A DNA stretch of 64,000 nt from Bicyclus anynana (Eukaryota > Arthropoda > Insecta > Lepidoptera > Nymphalidae): positions 8,081,971 to 8,145,970 of the forward strand of contig NC_069105.1 in NCBI RefSeq assembly GCF_947172395.1, given 5' to 3'. The notes beneath the pieces are model-generated. The model had not been told where the DNA came from, did not search any database, and was given only the letters and a program-made list of their open reading frames with translations. A program made the translations under genes and the position numbers. Positions 1-10,204 of this stretch are shown here, piece after piece (the first letter of the stretch is position 1; each line of letters starts with the position of its first letter).

Positions 1-88
1 GATGGCTCAGTATCGTGATGTTTGGAAGTCCCTACAAAAGGCCTATGTCCTGCAGTGGACGTCCATCGGCTGATATGATGATGTTATA
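1..88 (+). mobile_element. 3' end of an RTE LINE (same subfamily as 17296-20528)
   Basis: From about position 5 this is essentially identical to the last codons of the intact RTE element (encoding the terminal QWTSIG and stop), followed by the ATGATG tail. It is 5'-truncated by the window edge or by the insertion itself, and lies downstream of the RASSF exons. Confidence 0.8.
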
Positions 89-171
89 TGATTGGCTGGT
101 AGAGCCAAGTGGTACCCACCTTATTAATTTGGGAAAGTGTGCTATTTATAATACCATCATTTATGATAATA

Positions 172-327
172 CAAGTGGACGCCCCCGACTTCGTCCGCTC
201 TTAGACCTCCTTAATCCGACCCTGTCGCAACATCCGTTCTTAATGGATACCTACTAACTATAAAATACCTCCCTGCCGAATTTCAACTTTGTACCTACAT
301 CAAGCGGATTTCGTGATAGCATTTAAC
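172..327 (-). mobile_element. Helitron-like short repeat, family C3 (degraded)
   Basis: It shares its body (motif around GACTTCGTCCGC, then TTAGACCTCCTTAATCC) with copies at 21652-21831 and 25242-25407. The TC end is lost. Family C ends (5' TC, 3' CTRR next to a GC-rich hairpin) fit non-autonomous Helitrons of the lepidopteran Lep1 type. Confidence 0.5.
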
Positions 328-576
328 TAAAACTTGGGTGTAGGTATGTATGTACGTTGAGTAAAATTATACCAAAAATATTTTTACTTGCAAATCTCTG
401 GAGTTACTCAACGAGTTTAAATACGATCCGAAGGTAGATTTATTTAAATCTGGAGCTCTGGAGCAACGTATGCTTTTATCAAAGATGTAAGAAAGAGAAG
501 ATATCCGAAAAAAATATTTTCTTTCTTTTTTGTTTCTACGGTAGAATTTCTTTCTACGCTATAAATGACGTCATAC

Positions 577-701
577 CTCATGCCGGGCGTCCCCCCAAGC
601 AGCCAAGACGTGCAAGACTGGTACGTCGGGCGGTAAAGGTCTCTCCACACCTCGCCACCGCTCCGCTAACACCCACTCACCGTCGCCGGGACTGCTACCT
701 G
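577..701 (-). CDS. RASSF-family protein, second coding exon (end of Ras-association domain)
   Basis: This exon continues the gene begun at 2676. It encodes WVLAERWRGVERPLPP followed by a stretch ending VLAAWGDARHE, which matches the second half of the RASSF RA domain (family pattern E-[KR]-W-R-G-x-E-R-x-L-P, then a Leu-rich strand and W-G). The exon is clearly more GC-rich than its flanks. The acceptor is a tandem NAGNAG (AG at 702-703 and 699-700). Both choices join the phase-1 base of the previous exon in frame and differ by one residue. The donor is GAG|GTATGA (GT at 575-576), so the exon ends in phase 0, exactly where family members continue with V-x-F. No further exon is visible between 576 and 1, so the coiled-coil part of the protein must lie beyond the left edge of the window. 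Confidence 0.8.
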
Positions 702-924
702 CTGAGGAGATTACACCCTTGTAATGTGGTAAGCCGTGATAGCCCAGTGATAAAATCTTTGGGTGACCCAGGACCAAGGACATCATGAACCGAAGTTACT
801 CAGACCAATGGATATTTTCTAGTATAGACATGTTACGTGCCTAAAAAATCACCTCAAAAAGCGATCCGAATTTAGCTACTCCACTGAGCGCACACATGCA
901 CAATTTTGTGTATATATAATATAG

Positions 925-1098
925 GTGGTTTTTACATTTCCTGAACACACACGACATTGTAGACAATATTTAGGTATTATGTGTTTAAACTTTTGTTGTT
1001 TAATAAGCGACTAAATAAAATTAAGACAATTATGCACATTAGTCCCCCTCAGTTTTGATGCGTTAATGCCTTAACCTCTGGTATAAACTATCATTGAC
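925..1098 (+). repeat. Dispersed repeat G, copy 1
   Basis: It aligns with 5519-5705 in the same orientation (shared TTCCTGAACACACA, TGTTTAATAAGCGACT, and a CTCTGGTATAAA-like end). A shorter inverted match is at 7420-7484. Class unknown. Confidence 0.5.
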
Positions 1099-1313
1099 TT
1101 ATGGCCCTTTTCAATAACTTATCTATCCGCCATTTCCCTTACTAAAGTTAAGAAAATCTATATTTCTGTTCTTATCTGCTTTTCAATAACCTACTGACAG
1201 ATAGTTTGACTATGTAAAGATAGTTTGTCTGTTACTGATAATCGAGGATAGCTACCTATCCGTAATTTTGGGTAGTACTTAAACAAATTCACGTGAATGT
1301 CATCTGTATAAGG

Positions 1314-1400
1314 CAGAGTTTCTCAAACTTTCGGCTCCACGAACTCCTGTTAAAATCCAAGTGACAGCGAACCCCTTACTAACTAATGAAACAAACCCCG
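1314..1400 (+). repeat. Possible hAT-type MITE end
   Basis: It begins CAGAGTTTCTCAAACTTT, which resembles the common hAT terminal motif CAGTGGTTCTCAAAC. The opposite end was not found, so this would be a fragment. Confidence 0.25.
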
Positions 1401-1560
1401 CCCCCCCCTGCCCAAGAAAAAAAATTGTTTGACTGTTGAACAAAATATGGTTTTTATTTGAATAAAAGGTAACAGTATTATTATTTTTCAATTATTTTCT
1501 TTAATTATTTTTCTTTTGTCTTCCCTTAGATGCCGTCTTGTTTTTATGTTTTGCAGGTTT

Positions 1561-1645
1561 TCATGTATGTATGTATGTGTGTATGTATGTATGTGTGTAT
1601 GTATGTATGTATGTATGTATGTATATATGTATTTCTTTGTATATA
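1561..1645 (+). repeat. ATGT/GTAT microsatellite
   Basis: Imperfect tandem ATGT units with occasional GTGT interruptions. The open frame across it is only a product of the repeat. Confidence 0.9.
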
Positions 1646-1669
1646 TGTATGATGTAGTTAAGTATAGTC

Positions 1670-2180
1670 TATGTATTTTTTTTTTCTCTCATTTATTTAT
1701 TACTTCTTTTTTTTTAAATTTTTAACAATATAAGTATAAAATACAAAACATTATTAAAAATTTATAAAAAAAATTATAAAAAAAAAATTCACCCTCCCGC
1801 TGCGGGGCATTTGAGTGCCCAAGCAACCGGTGGTTAGGGCTCCAGAGTGAGGAACCTCCTCACAATACGCGCCGTTTCAAGAATCACTGCCTTTTGTATC
1901 CGACTCTTGATCCAACAGTCTATGTATTATTATTATGTATTATTGCTTAATATTTATGTATTTAAATTACTTAACTTTTCTTATTTTTGTGTGCGTATAC
2001 CCGAATCGGTGCTTACGTTTTTTTTTTTTCTTCCACAGTGGTTGTCTGGAAGAGATCGCTCTTTAGCGATAAGACCGCCATTTGTACATTAGTTTCTAAG
2101 TGTTTTTATAAGTTATTGTTTATTTTTGTTTTTAATGTACAATAAAGTATATTTCTTCTTTCTTCTTCTTCTTCTTCAGT
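1670..2180 (+). mobile_element. LINE 3' end with AATAAA and TTC-repeat tail
   Basis: It contains a conserved segment (GGAAGAGATCGCTCTTTAGC, then AAGACCGCC), an AATAAA signal just before the end and a TTC tail at about 2153-2178. The same sequence lies inverted at 35596-36300. I know this segment as a common lepidopteran LINE 3' terminus but cannot name the clade from it. Confidence 0.6.
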
Positions 2181-2540
2181 ACCAAAAGAAATGTGTTTTG
2201 TAATATTAATGTGATGGGTGTGCTTGTTTCTTGTCGCAAATGGATTCAATGTTAGGAGTAATTTTGGAGAATTAATTCTGACTGGGTACCAGTTAAAAAG
2301 CCACCATTACAGTAAGTAAAGGTAGCCTTTGACGGTCAATTATTGTCACGTTTCTGAAAAGCAAACGAAACCCATGCGGCAAACTATACAAGTCATGTAC
2401 GCAGTGACCAACACACGATCAATTATAGTCGCGGGTGCTACAGGAACGTAAGAATAATTGACCGTTTGTGGCTAGCATAAATCTTGTCGCGTACCCTACT
2501 TTGAGAAACTGCTTTAAGGTATGTGATACTGGTACTCTAC

Positions 2541-2676
2541 CTTCAGGAGCGTCCTGTAAAGCTCTGACGATGTCAGCGCAGGTGGTATGCGCCTTGACCC
2601 CTCTCACCCACAGCTTCTGACCCCTCGCTATGACTCCGACCTCCTCGTCGCTGTAGTCTGACGATGAGGCTTCCAT
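2541..2676 (-). CDS. RASSF-family protein, first coding exon (start of Ras-association domain)
   Basis: This exon encodes the start of an N-terminal RASSF scaffold protein, a cytoplasmic or cortical adaptor family whose Ras-association (RA) domain has a ubiquitin-like fold. Reading leftwards, an acceptor (AG at 2682-2683, after a T-rich stretch) precedes a short leader, and the first in-frame Met codon is at 2674-2676. The product starts with an acidic, Ser-rich run and continues into KLWVRGVKAHTTCADIVRAL, which matches strand 1, strand 2 and helix 1 of the RASSF RA domain. The exon ends GAAG|GTAGAG (donor GT at 2539-2540), leaving one base (phase 1). The next exon, at 577-701, completes the domain in frame. 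Choosing this Met as the start is an inference: the leader is in frame upstream as far as the acceptor, so an upstream coding exon cannot be excluded. The W-R-G-V-E-R signature in the next exon suggests RASSF9/10 (Drosophila meru) rather than RASSF7/8. Confidence 0.8.
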
Positions 2677-2787
2677 CACACCTGGAAGTATAAAAGCAGT
2701 TGTTATAAAAGTGGCCCCTTGAAATCTGAACCCAAAAATTAAGTAGGTAGATATGAATTGAATATGAAACAAGGCTAAAACTCACGT

Positions 2788-3117
2788 TTTTTTTTTATTC
2801 TTTACAAGTTAGCCCTTGACTACAATCTCACCTGATGGTAAGTGATGATGCAATCTAAGATGGTAGCGGGCTAACTTGTTAGAAGGAGGATGAAAATCCA
2901 CACTCTTTTCGGTTTCTACACGGCATCGTACCGGAACGCTAAATCGCTTGGCGGTACGTCTTTGCTGATAGGGTGGTAACTACTCACGGCGGAAGCCTCC
3001 CACCAGCCAGACCTAGACCAATCAAGAAAATCTCAATCGGCCCAGCCGGGGATCGAACCCAGGACCTCCGTCTTGTAAATCCACCGCGCATACCACTGCG
3101 CCACGGAGGCCGTCAAA
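2788..3117 (-). mobile_element. tRNA-headed SINE, family B
   Basis: On the minus strand it starts with a tRNA-like head carrying A box TGGCGCAGTGG and B box GGTTCGATCCC, then a body, and ends at AAGTTAGCC followed by an A-rich tail (poly-T on the plus strand at about 2790). Nearly full length, about 330 bp. Confidence 0.8.
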
Positions 3118-3119
3118 TG

Positions 3120-3237
3120 ATATTAGGTCGGAGTATGCCCGACTAGTTTGGAATCCATACGGGGCCCTTAGTCATAAGCTGGTTCTTGCATCGCGGCACG
3201 ATCCAAACGATCACGCACCAGTTATCCGACCTAATAT
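3120..3237. repeat. Small foldback element with 13-bp perfect terminal inverted repeat
   Basis: The left end ATATTAGGTCGGA and the right end TCCGACCTAATAT are exact reverse complements and enclose 118 bp. It directly abuts the SINE B head end at 3117. MITE or structured RNA cannot be separated from one copy. Confidence 0.5.
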
Positions 3238-3240
3238 CGC

Positions 3241-3637
3241 GTGAGTTTTAGCAGTGTTTCATAATCAATTAATATGAATAACACTCACGATAGCTTAAAT
3301 TCTAAAATAGGTAAATATGTTGTTGTTTAGCCCTGAATAAAATAGATATCAATTTGTGTTGCTTCTTTTAGGGTACATAACCAAGATGGAAACCTAAATA
3401 GAAGATACAGTAAAAAGACCAGGCGCTGTGAGTAGTTCAGTATGTATAATAGGTACGACCGTATTATGTTCACAGTTTTTAACTAAAAATAGCATGCAGA
3501 TGATTTCGATGTTGCCAGGAAGTTTGTTGGTTGGTCCTTGTAGGTTTTTTTACCTTGCTCCCTCTAATATTGATTAAATGGACTAATCATAATACGAATA
3601 TGCTTTGCAACAATTTTATTGCTTGTCTTATTAAGAA
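3241..3637. other. AT-rich non-coding stretch
   Basis: No ORF, repeat family or regulatory signature recognised. Confidence 0.5.
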
Positions 3638-3801
3638 CTAGCTGACGCCTCGCGGTTTCCCCCGCGTGGTTATACTATAATATAGGCTTATAGCCGTCCT
3701 CGATAAATAGGCTATCTAACACTGAAAGAACTTTTCAAATCGGACCAGTACTGAGACCAGCGCGTTCAAACAAACTCTTCAGCTTTATTAGTAGGTATAG
3801 A
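3638..3801 (-). mobile_element. Helitron-like short repeat, family C1
   Basis: On the minus strand it runs from TC-TATACC to CAGCTAG with a GC-rich stem just before the CTAG, and host A/T flank the ends. Typical internal motifs (TCGATAAATAGGCTATCTAACACTG on the plus strand) are shared with the other C1 copies. Confidence 0.65.
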
Positions 3802-4205
3802 TATCGAATTGTTTCTTAAAATTACTGAGACTAATAACAGACAAGACTAACTTTCGCATTTCTTATAATATTATCATGGATAAACGGTATCCCAATCAAA
3901 AAGAATTACGCAAAAACCTAGCCGATTTGATGGCGAAGTTTAGCTGCATTGTTTAGAAAGTTCCAGCCGTTATCGTATGGTAATCGCCACCCCCTCGTGC
4001 CAGCCAGTTCAACCCCTGACTTATGCAAGTTGTGTTGTTACGCGGTTGCCATGGTTACATGTATTGCGGGTACTTATACAACTGTACGAATGTCGATTTA
4101 GGTTGAATATATTTAAGGGGCTGTTTGTTACCTATACGTGATTTTTCTGTTTGATTTATAACTAACAGACGCTTGCGACTACGAAACCCTTCTATTAAAT
4201 AGGAA

Positions 4206-4499
4206 TCATTATCAACCTATATTCGACTCACTGCTGAGCTCGAGTCTCCTTTCAGAATAAGAGAGATTAGGCCAATACCACGCTGGCCCAATGCGGGTTG
4301 GCAGACTTCACACACGTAGATAATTAAGAAAATTCTCAGGTATGCAGGTTTCCTCACGATGTTTTTTCTTCACCGTTTGAGACACGTTTTCAATTTCTTA
4401 AAATGCATATAACTGACAAGTTGGAGGTGCATGTCCCGGGCCGGATTCGAACCCACACCCTCCGGAATCGGAGGCAGAGGTCATATCCACTGGGCTAAC
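4206..4499 (-). mobile_element. tRNA-headed SINE, family A
   Basis: The minus strand has a head with A box GCCCAGTGG and B box GGTTCGAATCC, a central CACGATG/CGTTTGAGACACGT body, and a tail region ending in ATTATC/ATC units on the plus strand. About 290 bp. Confidence 0.8.
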
Positions 4500-4509
4500 T
4501 AATTCTATA

Positions 4510-5085
4510 TCTATACTAATATTATAAAGCTGAAGAGTTTGTTTGTTTGTTTGTTTGATTGATTGATTGAACGCGCTAATCTCAGGAACTACTGGTCCGA
4601 TTAGAAAAATTCTTTTAGTGTTAGATAGCCTATTTATCGAGGAAGGCTACAGGCTATATTTTATCCATGTATTCCTACGGGAACGGGAACCAGTAATCAT
4701 CTACTTCGTTACTTTCGCTAAAACTCGAGAACGGTTGAAAGGATTTATCTTATCTTGGTTTTGCAATGTTCGTGGAGGAATATATAAGGAAGGTTTTAAA
4801 GATACCAAAAATTAGAATAATTGTCGGGAAAACCATAAAAACAACCTTTTTTTATTTCCCATACAAACGTTAACACGTTCGCTGCAGCACGAGGTCAATT
4901 GACCTCGTACGTCTAGTGTCTTCGAGAGTTTAATAGGTAAGACAAAATTAGAATAATTGCTGGTAAAACCATAAAAAACAGCCCTTTTCTATTTCCCATA
5001 CAAACGTTAAGAGTCAAAGGGTAGTGTAGAATAAGGATAGGGCAGAAATGCACATAAGTCAGCGTAACTTGACCGGGTCCGCTAG
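4510..5085 (+). mobile_element. Longer Helitron-like element (family C1 head, internal duplication)
   Basis: It starts TCTATACTAATATTATAAAG, like the C1 copies, but runs about 576 bp to GGTCCGCTAG. Inside, a roughly 66-bp unit occurs twice (about 4812-4872 and 4946-5011, both ending TTTCCCATACAAACGTTAA), with a 20-bp perfect palindrome at 4889-4908 between them. It could be a parent form of the short C1 copies or a chimera. Confidence 0.55.
4889..4908. repeat. 20-bp perfect palindrome
   Basis: ACGAGGTCAATTGACCTCGT is its own reverse complement. It lies between the two internal duplicates of the longer Helitron-like element. Confidence 0.9.
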
Positions 5086-5451
5086 TCTGAATAAAAATAT
5101 AAAAATTTACTAGTAAGCTGTTACTCTTGATAAAAATATAGTCTTTTTAACGATTATGGCTACCAGAAACCCCACCCTATCACAGAGGCGATAAGGCGAG
5201 CAAAATAAAGCATTTGTTATAAATCCACCAACCGCTATTAACATAGGCGCCTAAGTAATTTGAGTGGTGGATTCGTGACACGGCACCATTAGGCATTTCC
5301 GCTAGGGGGGTAACCCCCTACCATCCCCAAAGGTCCCCACCTTTACGCCCTAGTTCACCCTTCTGACATTTAAGGCACACCCCGACTTTGGCGGTAGTTG
5401 TGCGATTTTAGTTTAGACTTGCTTTTACGAGGTTGTAGCAATTTTAGTTGG
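5086..5451. other. Non-coding stretch without recognised gene
   Basis: A slightly GC-richer part (about 5270-5390) contains a GGGGGGT...ACCCCC foldback, but no supported ORF. Confidence 0.4.
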
Positions 5452-5488
5452 GCTTTTTTTATTTTTTACAAGTTAGCCTTTGTAATTT
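5452..5488 (-). mobile_element. SINE B tail fragment
   Basis: The short match TTTACAAGTTAGCC is the 3' tail of SINE family B. Confidence 0.45.
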
Positions 5489-5518
5489 TGTCTTTAATTC
5501 CATTTAATACTTTTTTAT

Positions 5519-5705
5519 GTATTTATGGTTTTTAAACTTCCTGAACACACAACTCCATATTGTAGACGATATGTAGGTTTTATTTGCTTAAATAACGTTC
5601 GTTGTTTAATAAGCGACTGCATGAAATAAAGATAATTATATATATTTGTCCGCCTTAGTATTGACGCACTAGTGCACTATCTCTAGTATAAAATATCATT
5701 GGCAC
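5519..5705 (+). repeat. Dispersed repeat G, copy 2
   Basis: It matches 925-1098 over most of its length in the same orientation. Confidence 0.5.
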
Positions 5706-6145
5706 CAGGAGTCGATGATGAAACTAATCCTTTGGTTTCAGAATAGATACCTACTTAACTAATAGACGCCCCGCAGTAATTATATCCGCGTTATCTTGCT
5801 TGTTGATAATGTAGCTTTCCATTGGTGAAAGAAATTTTAAAATGGGTTTGGTTTAGGCGTAGGTAATGGCTGAAAGCGTAATATAACTAAGGATAACTAG
5901 AATAATAAGTCATTCCTTCAAAACTGGATATGAAAAGGAAATGCAAAATCGTCTTATAATTTCAAGACTGTAGTTAAAAAAACACACGTTATAGAAACAT
6001 GGTGTTTTCTAATTTGCCTCGTTTACCGCTTAAATGGTTCAGTTAAACGTTTTGCGGTTAAATACAGGTCGGTAAGTAAGTTATAACTTATACACCAATG
6101 AGGTACTTAAAGTACCTTACTAGGTAAAAGTAAGTTTATTAATCA
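5706..6145. other. AT-rich non-coding stretch
   Basis: Nothing recognised. Confidence 0.5.
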
Positions 6146-6340
6146 CTAGCTGACGCCGTGCGGTTTCAGTCGCGTGGTTCCCGTTCCCGTAGGAATAAGG
6201 GATAATATATAGCCTATAGCTTACCTCGATAAATAGGCTATATAACACTGAAAGAATTTTTCAAATCGGACCAGTAGTTCCTGAGATTAGCGCGTTCAAT
6301 CAAACAAACAAACTCTTCGGCTTTATAATATTAGTATAGA
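6146..6340 (-). mobile_element. Helitron-like short repeat, family C1
   Basis: CTAG at 6146-6149 beside a GC-rich stem, and TC (as GA) at 6339-6340. The flanking bases fit A/T insertion. Confidence 0.7.
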
Positions 6341-6605
6341 TATATTATATTTTAATAAAATAGTAGATAAATTAATATAAATCTTAAAGTCACCCATGAA
6401 CAAGATTAAGCCAGGAAAACTGATTGATTTTCTGAACGACTACGAAATTTCTGGAGCCAATTACAGATTTCATTTTCGTCACGAGAAGACACTTATCGAC
6501 CTTTTTTTTAAATTTATGGCCCATTTTAGAGTCACGCGTGTCTCTATAAAAGAAATGATATTTGAATCTCGCTACTACAATGTGTTTGTGGTACAAATGC
6601 TTTGT

Positions 6606-6685
6606 ACAGGGGCATAGCTACCGCCGTATCAGCCGTATCAATGATACGGGGCCTTCGGACTACAGGGGCCCCTTACGTTTGAAAG
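6606..6685 (+). repeat. Fragment related to the TIR element at 26178-26454
   Basis: It contains CAGGGGCATAGCTA and GGGGCC-rich parts that resemble the terminal and internal parts of the element near 26.2-26.45 kb. Confidence 0.35.
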
Positions 6686-6808
6686 TAAATTAATAAGAAA
6701 AATATAATCAACAATCTCACTTAAACTGGCGCTTCCCGAAAATAAAAACCTTAAAAAGACTATACTTATTATAAAAGAGTACACCCAACTAGAAGCTACT
6801 AAGATTTT

Positions 6809-7090
6809 CATCATCATTATCAACCCATATTCGGCTCACTGCTGAGCTCGAGTCTCCTCTCAGAATGAGAGGGTTTAGGCCAATAATCCGCCACGCTGGC
6901 CCAATGCGGATTGGCAGACTTCACACACACACAGAATTAAGAAAATTCTCTGGTATGCAGGTTTCCTCACGATGTTTTCCTTCACCGTTTGAGACGCGTG
7001 ATATTTGGAGGTGCATGCCCCGGACTGCTTTTGAACCCACACCCTCCGTAATCGGAGGCAGAGGTCATGTCCACTGGGCTATCACGGCTC
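6809..7090 (-). mobile_element. SINE family A
   Basis: Tail (ATCATTATC on the plus strand), body and tRNA-like head (B box within GGGTGTGGGTTC on the minus strand) are all present. A short deletion lies in the middle. Confidence 0.8.
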
Positions 7091-7419
7091 GTTTTCTTAG
7101 AATAAAATTGAATAAAATAAGAAATAAATAAGAAAGAATAAAATAAGATTTTCTTAGAATAAAGAAAATCCCTGCCCGACCTATCGAAGTAAAAAGTAGG
7201 GCCCTTTACTAGTCTTTTCAAAAAGGGCTATTTATAATTAGGTTTACACTAAAAACAACAAAGTATAATATTAACAAATAAGTCCAGGTGTGTGGCGCAC
7301 TATAGTTAGCCCACAAATAGTCCGTCTGTCTGTATTATGAAGTGTTCATGCAACTGGCCTGATTACTATACAGTAGCTTAGTTAGTGATGTACCTAATAC
7401 GATAAAGTAAACTAATCGA

Positions 7420-7484
7420 TATTTTATACTAGAGTGAAAAACTAAAACTGAAGTGGACAAATGTGCATAATTGTCTTAAACTAC
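7420..7484 (-). repeat. Dispersed repeat G, short inverted copy
   Basis: The reverse complement matches the TTAAGACAATTATGCACATT region of repeat G at about 1021-1040. Confidence 0.4.
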
Positions 7485-7500
7485 GAAAGCTTTTTTTATA

Positions 7501-7809
7501 TGCAGATAGGCAGACTTCAAGCATGCAGAGAACTAAGAAAATTCTCATGTATGCAGGTTTCTTCGCGATGTTTTTCCATTACCGTTTCAGACACGTGATA
7601 TTTAATTGCTTAAAATGCAGATAGGCAGACTTCACGCACGCAGAGAATTAAGAAAATTGTCATGTATGCAGGTTTCTTCACGATGTTTTTTCTTCACCGT
7701 TTGAGACACGTGATGTTTAATTTCTTAAAATGCACATAACTGAAAAGTTGGAGGTGCAAGCCACGGACCGGATTCGAAAGGCAGAGGTTATTTCCACAGG
7801 GCTATCACG
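7501..7809 (-). mobile_element. SINE family A with internal tandem duplication
   Basis: The central body (from AGGCAGACTTCA to CTTAAAATGCA) occurs twice in a row at about 7506-7620 and 7621-7740, followed by one head. The 3' tail is missing. Confidence 0.65.
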
Positions 7810-7810
7810 T

Positions 7811-8959
7811 ATTTCTAGACATGCTATTAACGAATTAGTACTTAATTTAGAGAGGGTAGTACTATCTATAAAAAAGATATATATATCTACCACATGATCA
7901 CATCACTATCACATCACTAGTATCCTAACTGGCGAATTATCAGTAGCCCTCGCTCGGAGCCTAATTATAGACAACGAGCCGAACGCCGGCACGCAAGGAC
8001 GTGCGGAATTATCCGTGACTCACTGCTTTGGAAAATGAAAAACAATGGATCTATGTATGTATGAAATCGTTATTGTTGTGTGTGTTGTGATGTTTATGGA
8101 TTAAAAAAAATGAGCTCTAGAAGCTCATTAAGTACATTTATTTTTATAGTCGTAGTCCGTTACTCTAACTGAGTGAAATTCTGATTTTTCCTGGTAATTT
8201 TTCAATCTTAGATTTAGATTTCAGTCTTGATCTTTATAGTATATAAAGTCTATATGTTGCTCCAGATTTTGCTTAATCTCTGTAAAATCTGAATAAAATC
8301 CAATAGGTAGGTATTTTAATTATAAATTAACGCAAAAAGACGGGCAGAAAATATTTTCGAAAAATGGTTTTCGTGATTTTGAATTTAAAATCCGTTTCGG
8401 ACTTGATTGATATAAAATGTATGTCTTTTTTATTCTTATTAGAATTAGGATATTTTGAAAAAAAAAAACGTACAGTAATAGGTAACCAAACCAAACGTTG
8501 AACCGACATAAATAAGTTTAAATTAAACAATTTAGAAACTGGCATTCGTTAATTGGTAATCAAGGTTAACTTGAATATTTGAATGCCCACACAAATTTGG
8601 ATTAACAATACGCTTAGATTGACATTCGAAATTAATTAAAAACTGAAGTGCACTTGAATCTACGATGTTTACATAAGGAATAACTATAGTAAACCAAATT
8701 AAACGACCTCATTATTAGTCGATCTCATATTTCTTTTCAAAATCTCAATGGGTACATCCTAAGATTATAAAAAAAAAAATGTGGACATAGATTTATAACA
8801 CATAGATAGAGTGTAGTCGCAGGATTCGTAAGCCTTTTTACGTGCCCCGAAATGGGAGCCCTTAACGCAACGCAACGCTACTATATGTACGCTTGTGTGC
8901 ATGTCGGCGAAGGTAACTCAATGTGTCAAAACTTACAATCAAAAACAAACAAAATTATA
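7811..8959. other. AT-rich non-coding stretch
   Basis: No gene or family recognised. The open frame at 8327-8545 has no recognisable protein signature. Confidence 0.45.
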
Positions 8960-9041
8960 GTAAAAAATTATAACATAACGTTTCAAAAGTGCTTGTAAAC
9001 TAAGCCTACTTTAATTGAATGTTTGTCTTTGACTTTTATAT
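8960..9041 (+). mobile_element. LINE 3' terminus, family K (TCAAAAGTGCTTGTAAACTA type)
   Basis: It shares TTTCAAAAGTGCTTGTAAAC and a TTTGACTTTTA-like end with 44651-44829 and 49451-49622. This is a 3' end that I associate with lepidopteran LINEs. Confidence 0.5.
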
Positions 9042-9626
9042 GCCGCTCCGAAACATCGTCTAGCACCATCTAACCGGTGTGATTCCGCTGTTTAATTCTC
9101 GTCGAAGTAATATTCGCCTATAATAAGTTTTATTAGAATTTGAATTTTATTTCTATAGGATGCCAAAAATTAAATGTCATTAAAAACGACGTTGCCATGG
9201 AAATGAGCGTAGTCACATCGCTGTAACTTTACATGCAGGGGCAGGTATATTAGCTATAATACGAGTATACCTGTCAGTGATAATCGTACGATACCAGTAG
9301 AGCAATGCACTGCTATATAACCCTCTTTCAGCCACAGTCTAGTAAAAACATAATGTTATTTAGTTCACCAAAGAATGTTTGCGTGTTGCTCTTACATATA
9401 AAATAATTTGTAAACAAAGGTTGCATACCGTTTGTTCGCTTGTGTAGTTTTTTAATCATTGTACAGTTGTCAGCTTGCGTCCGGCTAGAAGTATAAAAAT
9501 ATACATCAAAAGAAAAACCGCTTGTGGTAACATACTTTTTATATGATCGTTCTGAGTGGTAATCTTCATAAGTCTCAGCTACCTTGTTTGTAAGTATCAT
9601 ATTCGATTTACTATTCATTCGTTCGT
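9042..9626. other. Non-coding stretch
   Basis: No gene recognised. The 106-codon open frame at 9328-9648 (minus) resembles nothing I know. Confidence 0.4.
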
Positions 9627-9789
9627 TATCAACCCATATTCGTCTCACTGCTAAGCTCGAGTCTCCTCACAGAATGAGACGGGTTAGACTAATAGACTTC
9701 ACGCACGCAGAGAATAAAAAAAAAACTCTGGTATGCAGGTTTCCTCACGATGTTTTCCCTTCACCGTTTGAGACACGTGATATTTAATC
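9627..9789 (-). mobile_element. SINE family A, head missing
   Basis: The tail and body to CACGTGATATTTAAT are present. The tRNA-like head is absent, so this copy is truncated at its 5' end. Confidence 0.7.
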
Positions 9790-9842
9790 GATAAAAATAA
9801 AAAATAAATTTACTGAATTGTAAAAAAAGATAATCTTTTTAA

Positions 9843-10074
9843 CAAAAAAAAAATACGCGTCCAAATGAGAACCTCCTCCTTTTTTTGAGGTCGGTTAATA
9901 ATGGAACCGACTTTAATTACTAAACCGATTTTCATAAAAATTAAATGGGACCTGGGTATCTGGAAGTGTACTTTTTCAAACAAAAAAAGAATGACGAAGT
10001 TATGCGGTAACAAACATTAAAAAAACATACAGTCGATTTGAGAACCTTCTCTTTTTTTTGAAGTCAGTTAAAAA
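9843..10074 (+). repeat. MITE family D, one and a partial copy in tandem
   Basis: A partial 3' end (to GAGGTCGGTTAA at about 9897) is followed at once by a second unit (GGAACCGACTTTAA ... TTTGAAGTCAGTTAA). Ends of the family are inverted (GGAACCGACTTCAAA against TTTGAAGTCGGTTAA). Confidence 0.55.
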
Positions 10075-10204
10075 GAAAAGAGAAATGCATTTATTTAAAC
10101 TATGCCACACATGACAATATCTCCAATACACCCAGGATTATTAATTAATATAACGTAAGGATTTAAAAAAAATATATGTAGATTTTTAATTTTTTCAAAC
10201 TTCA

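Larger units (their letters stand above)
702..2540 (-). other. Intron 1 of the RASSF-like gene
   Basis: This is the sequence between the donor at 2540 and the acceptor at 702-703. It is AT-rich and filled with repeats: a SINE-A head scrap near 728-750, dispersed repeat G (925-1098), a repeat-like AT-rich stretch (1101-1290), a possible hAT-type terminus (1314 on), an ATGT microsatellite, and a LINE 3' end (1670-2180). No other coding exon was recognised here. Confidence 0.7.

Noticed and set aside
1516..1725. 69-codon open frame with Met/Tyr/Val/Cys repeats
   Set aside because: It is a translation of the ATGT microsatellite.
6390..6617. Overlapping open frames on both strands
   Set aside because: Short, no signature, no splice or start context.
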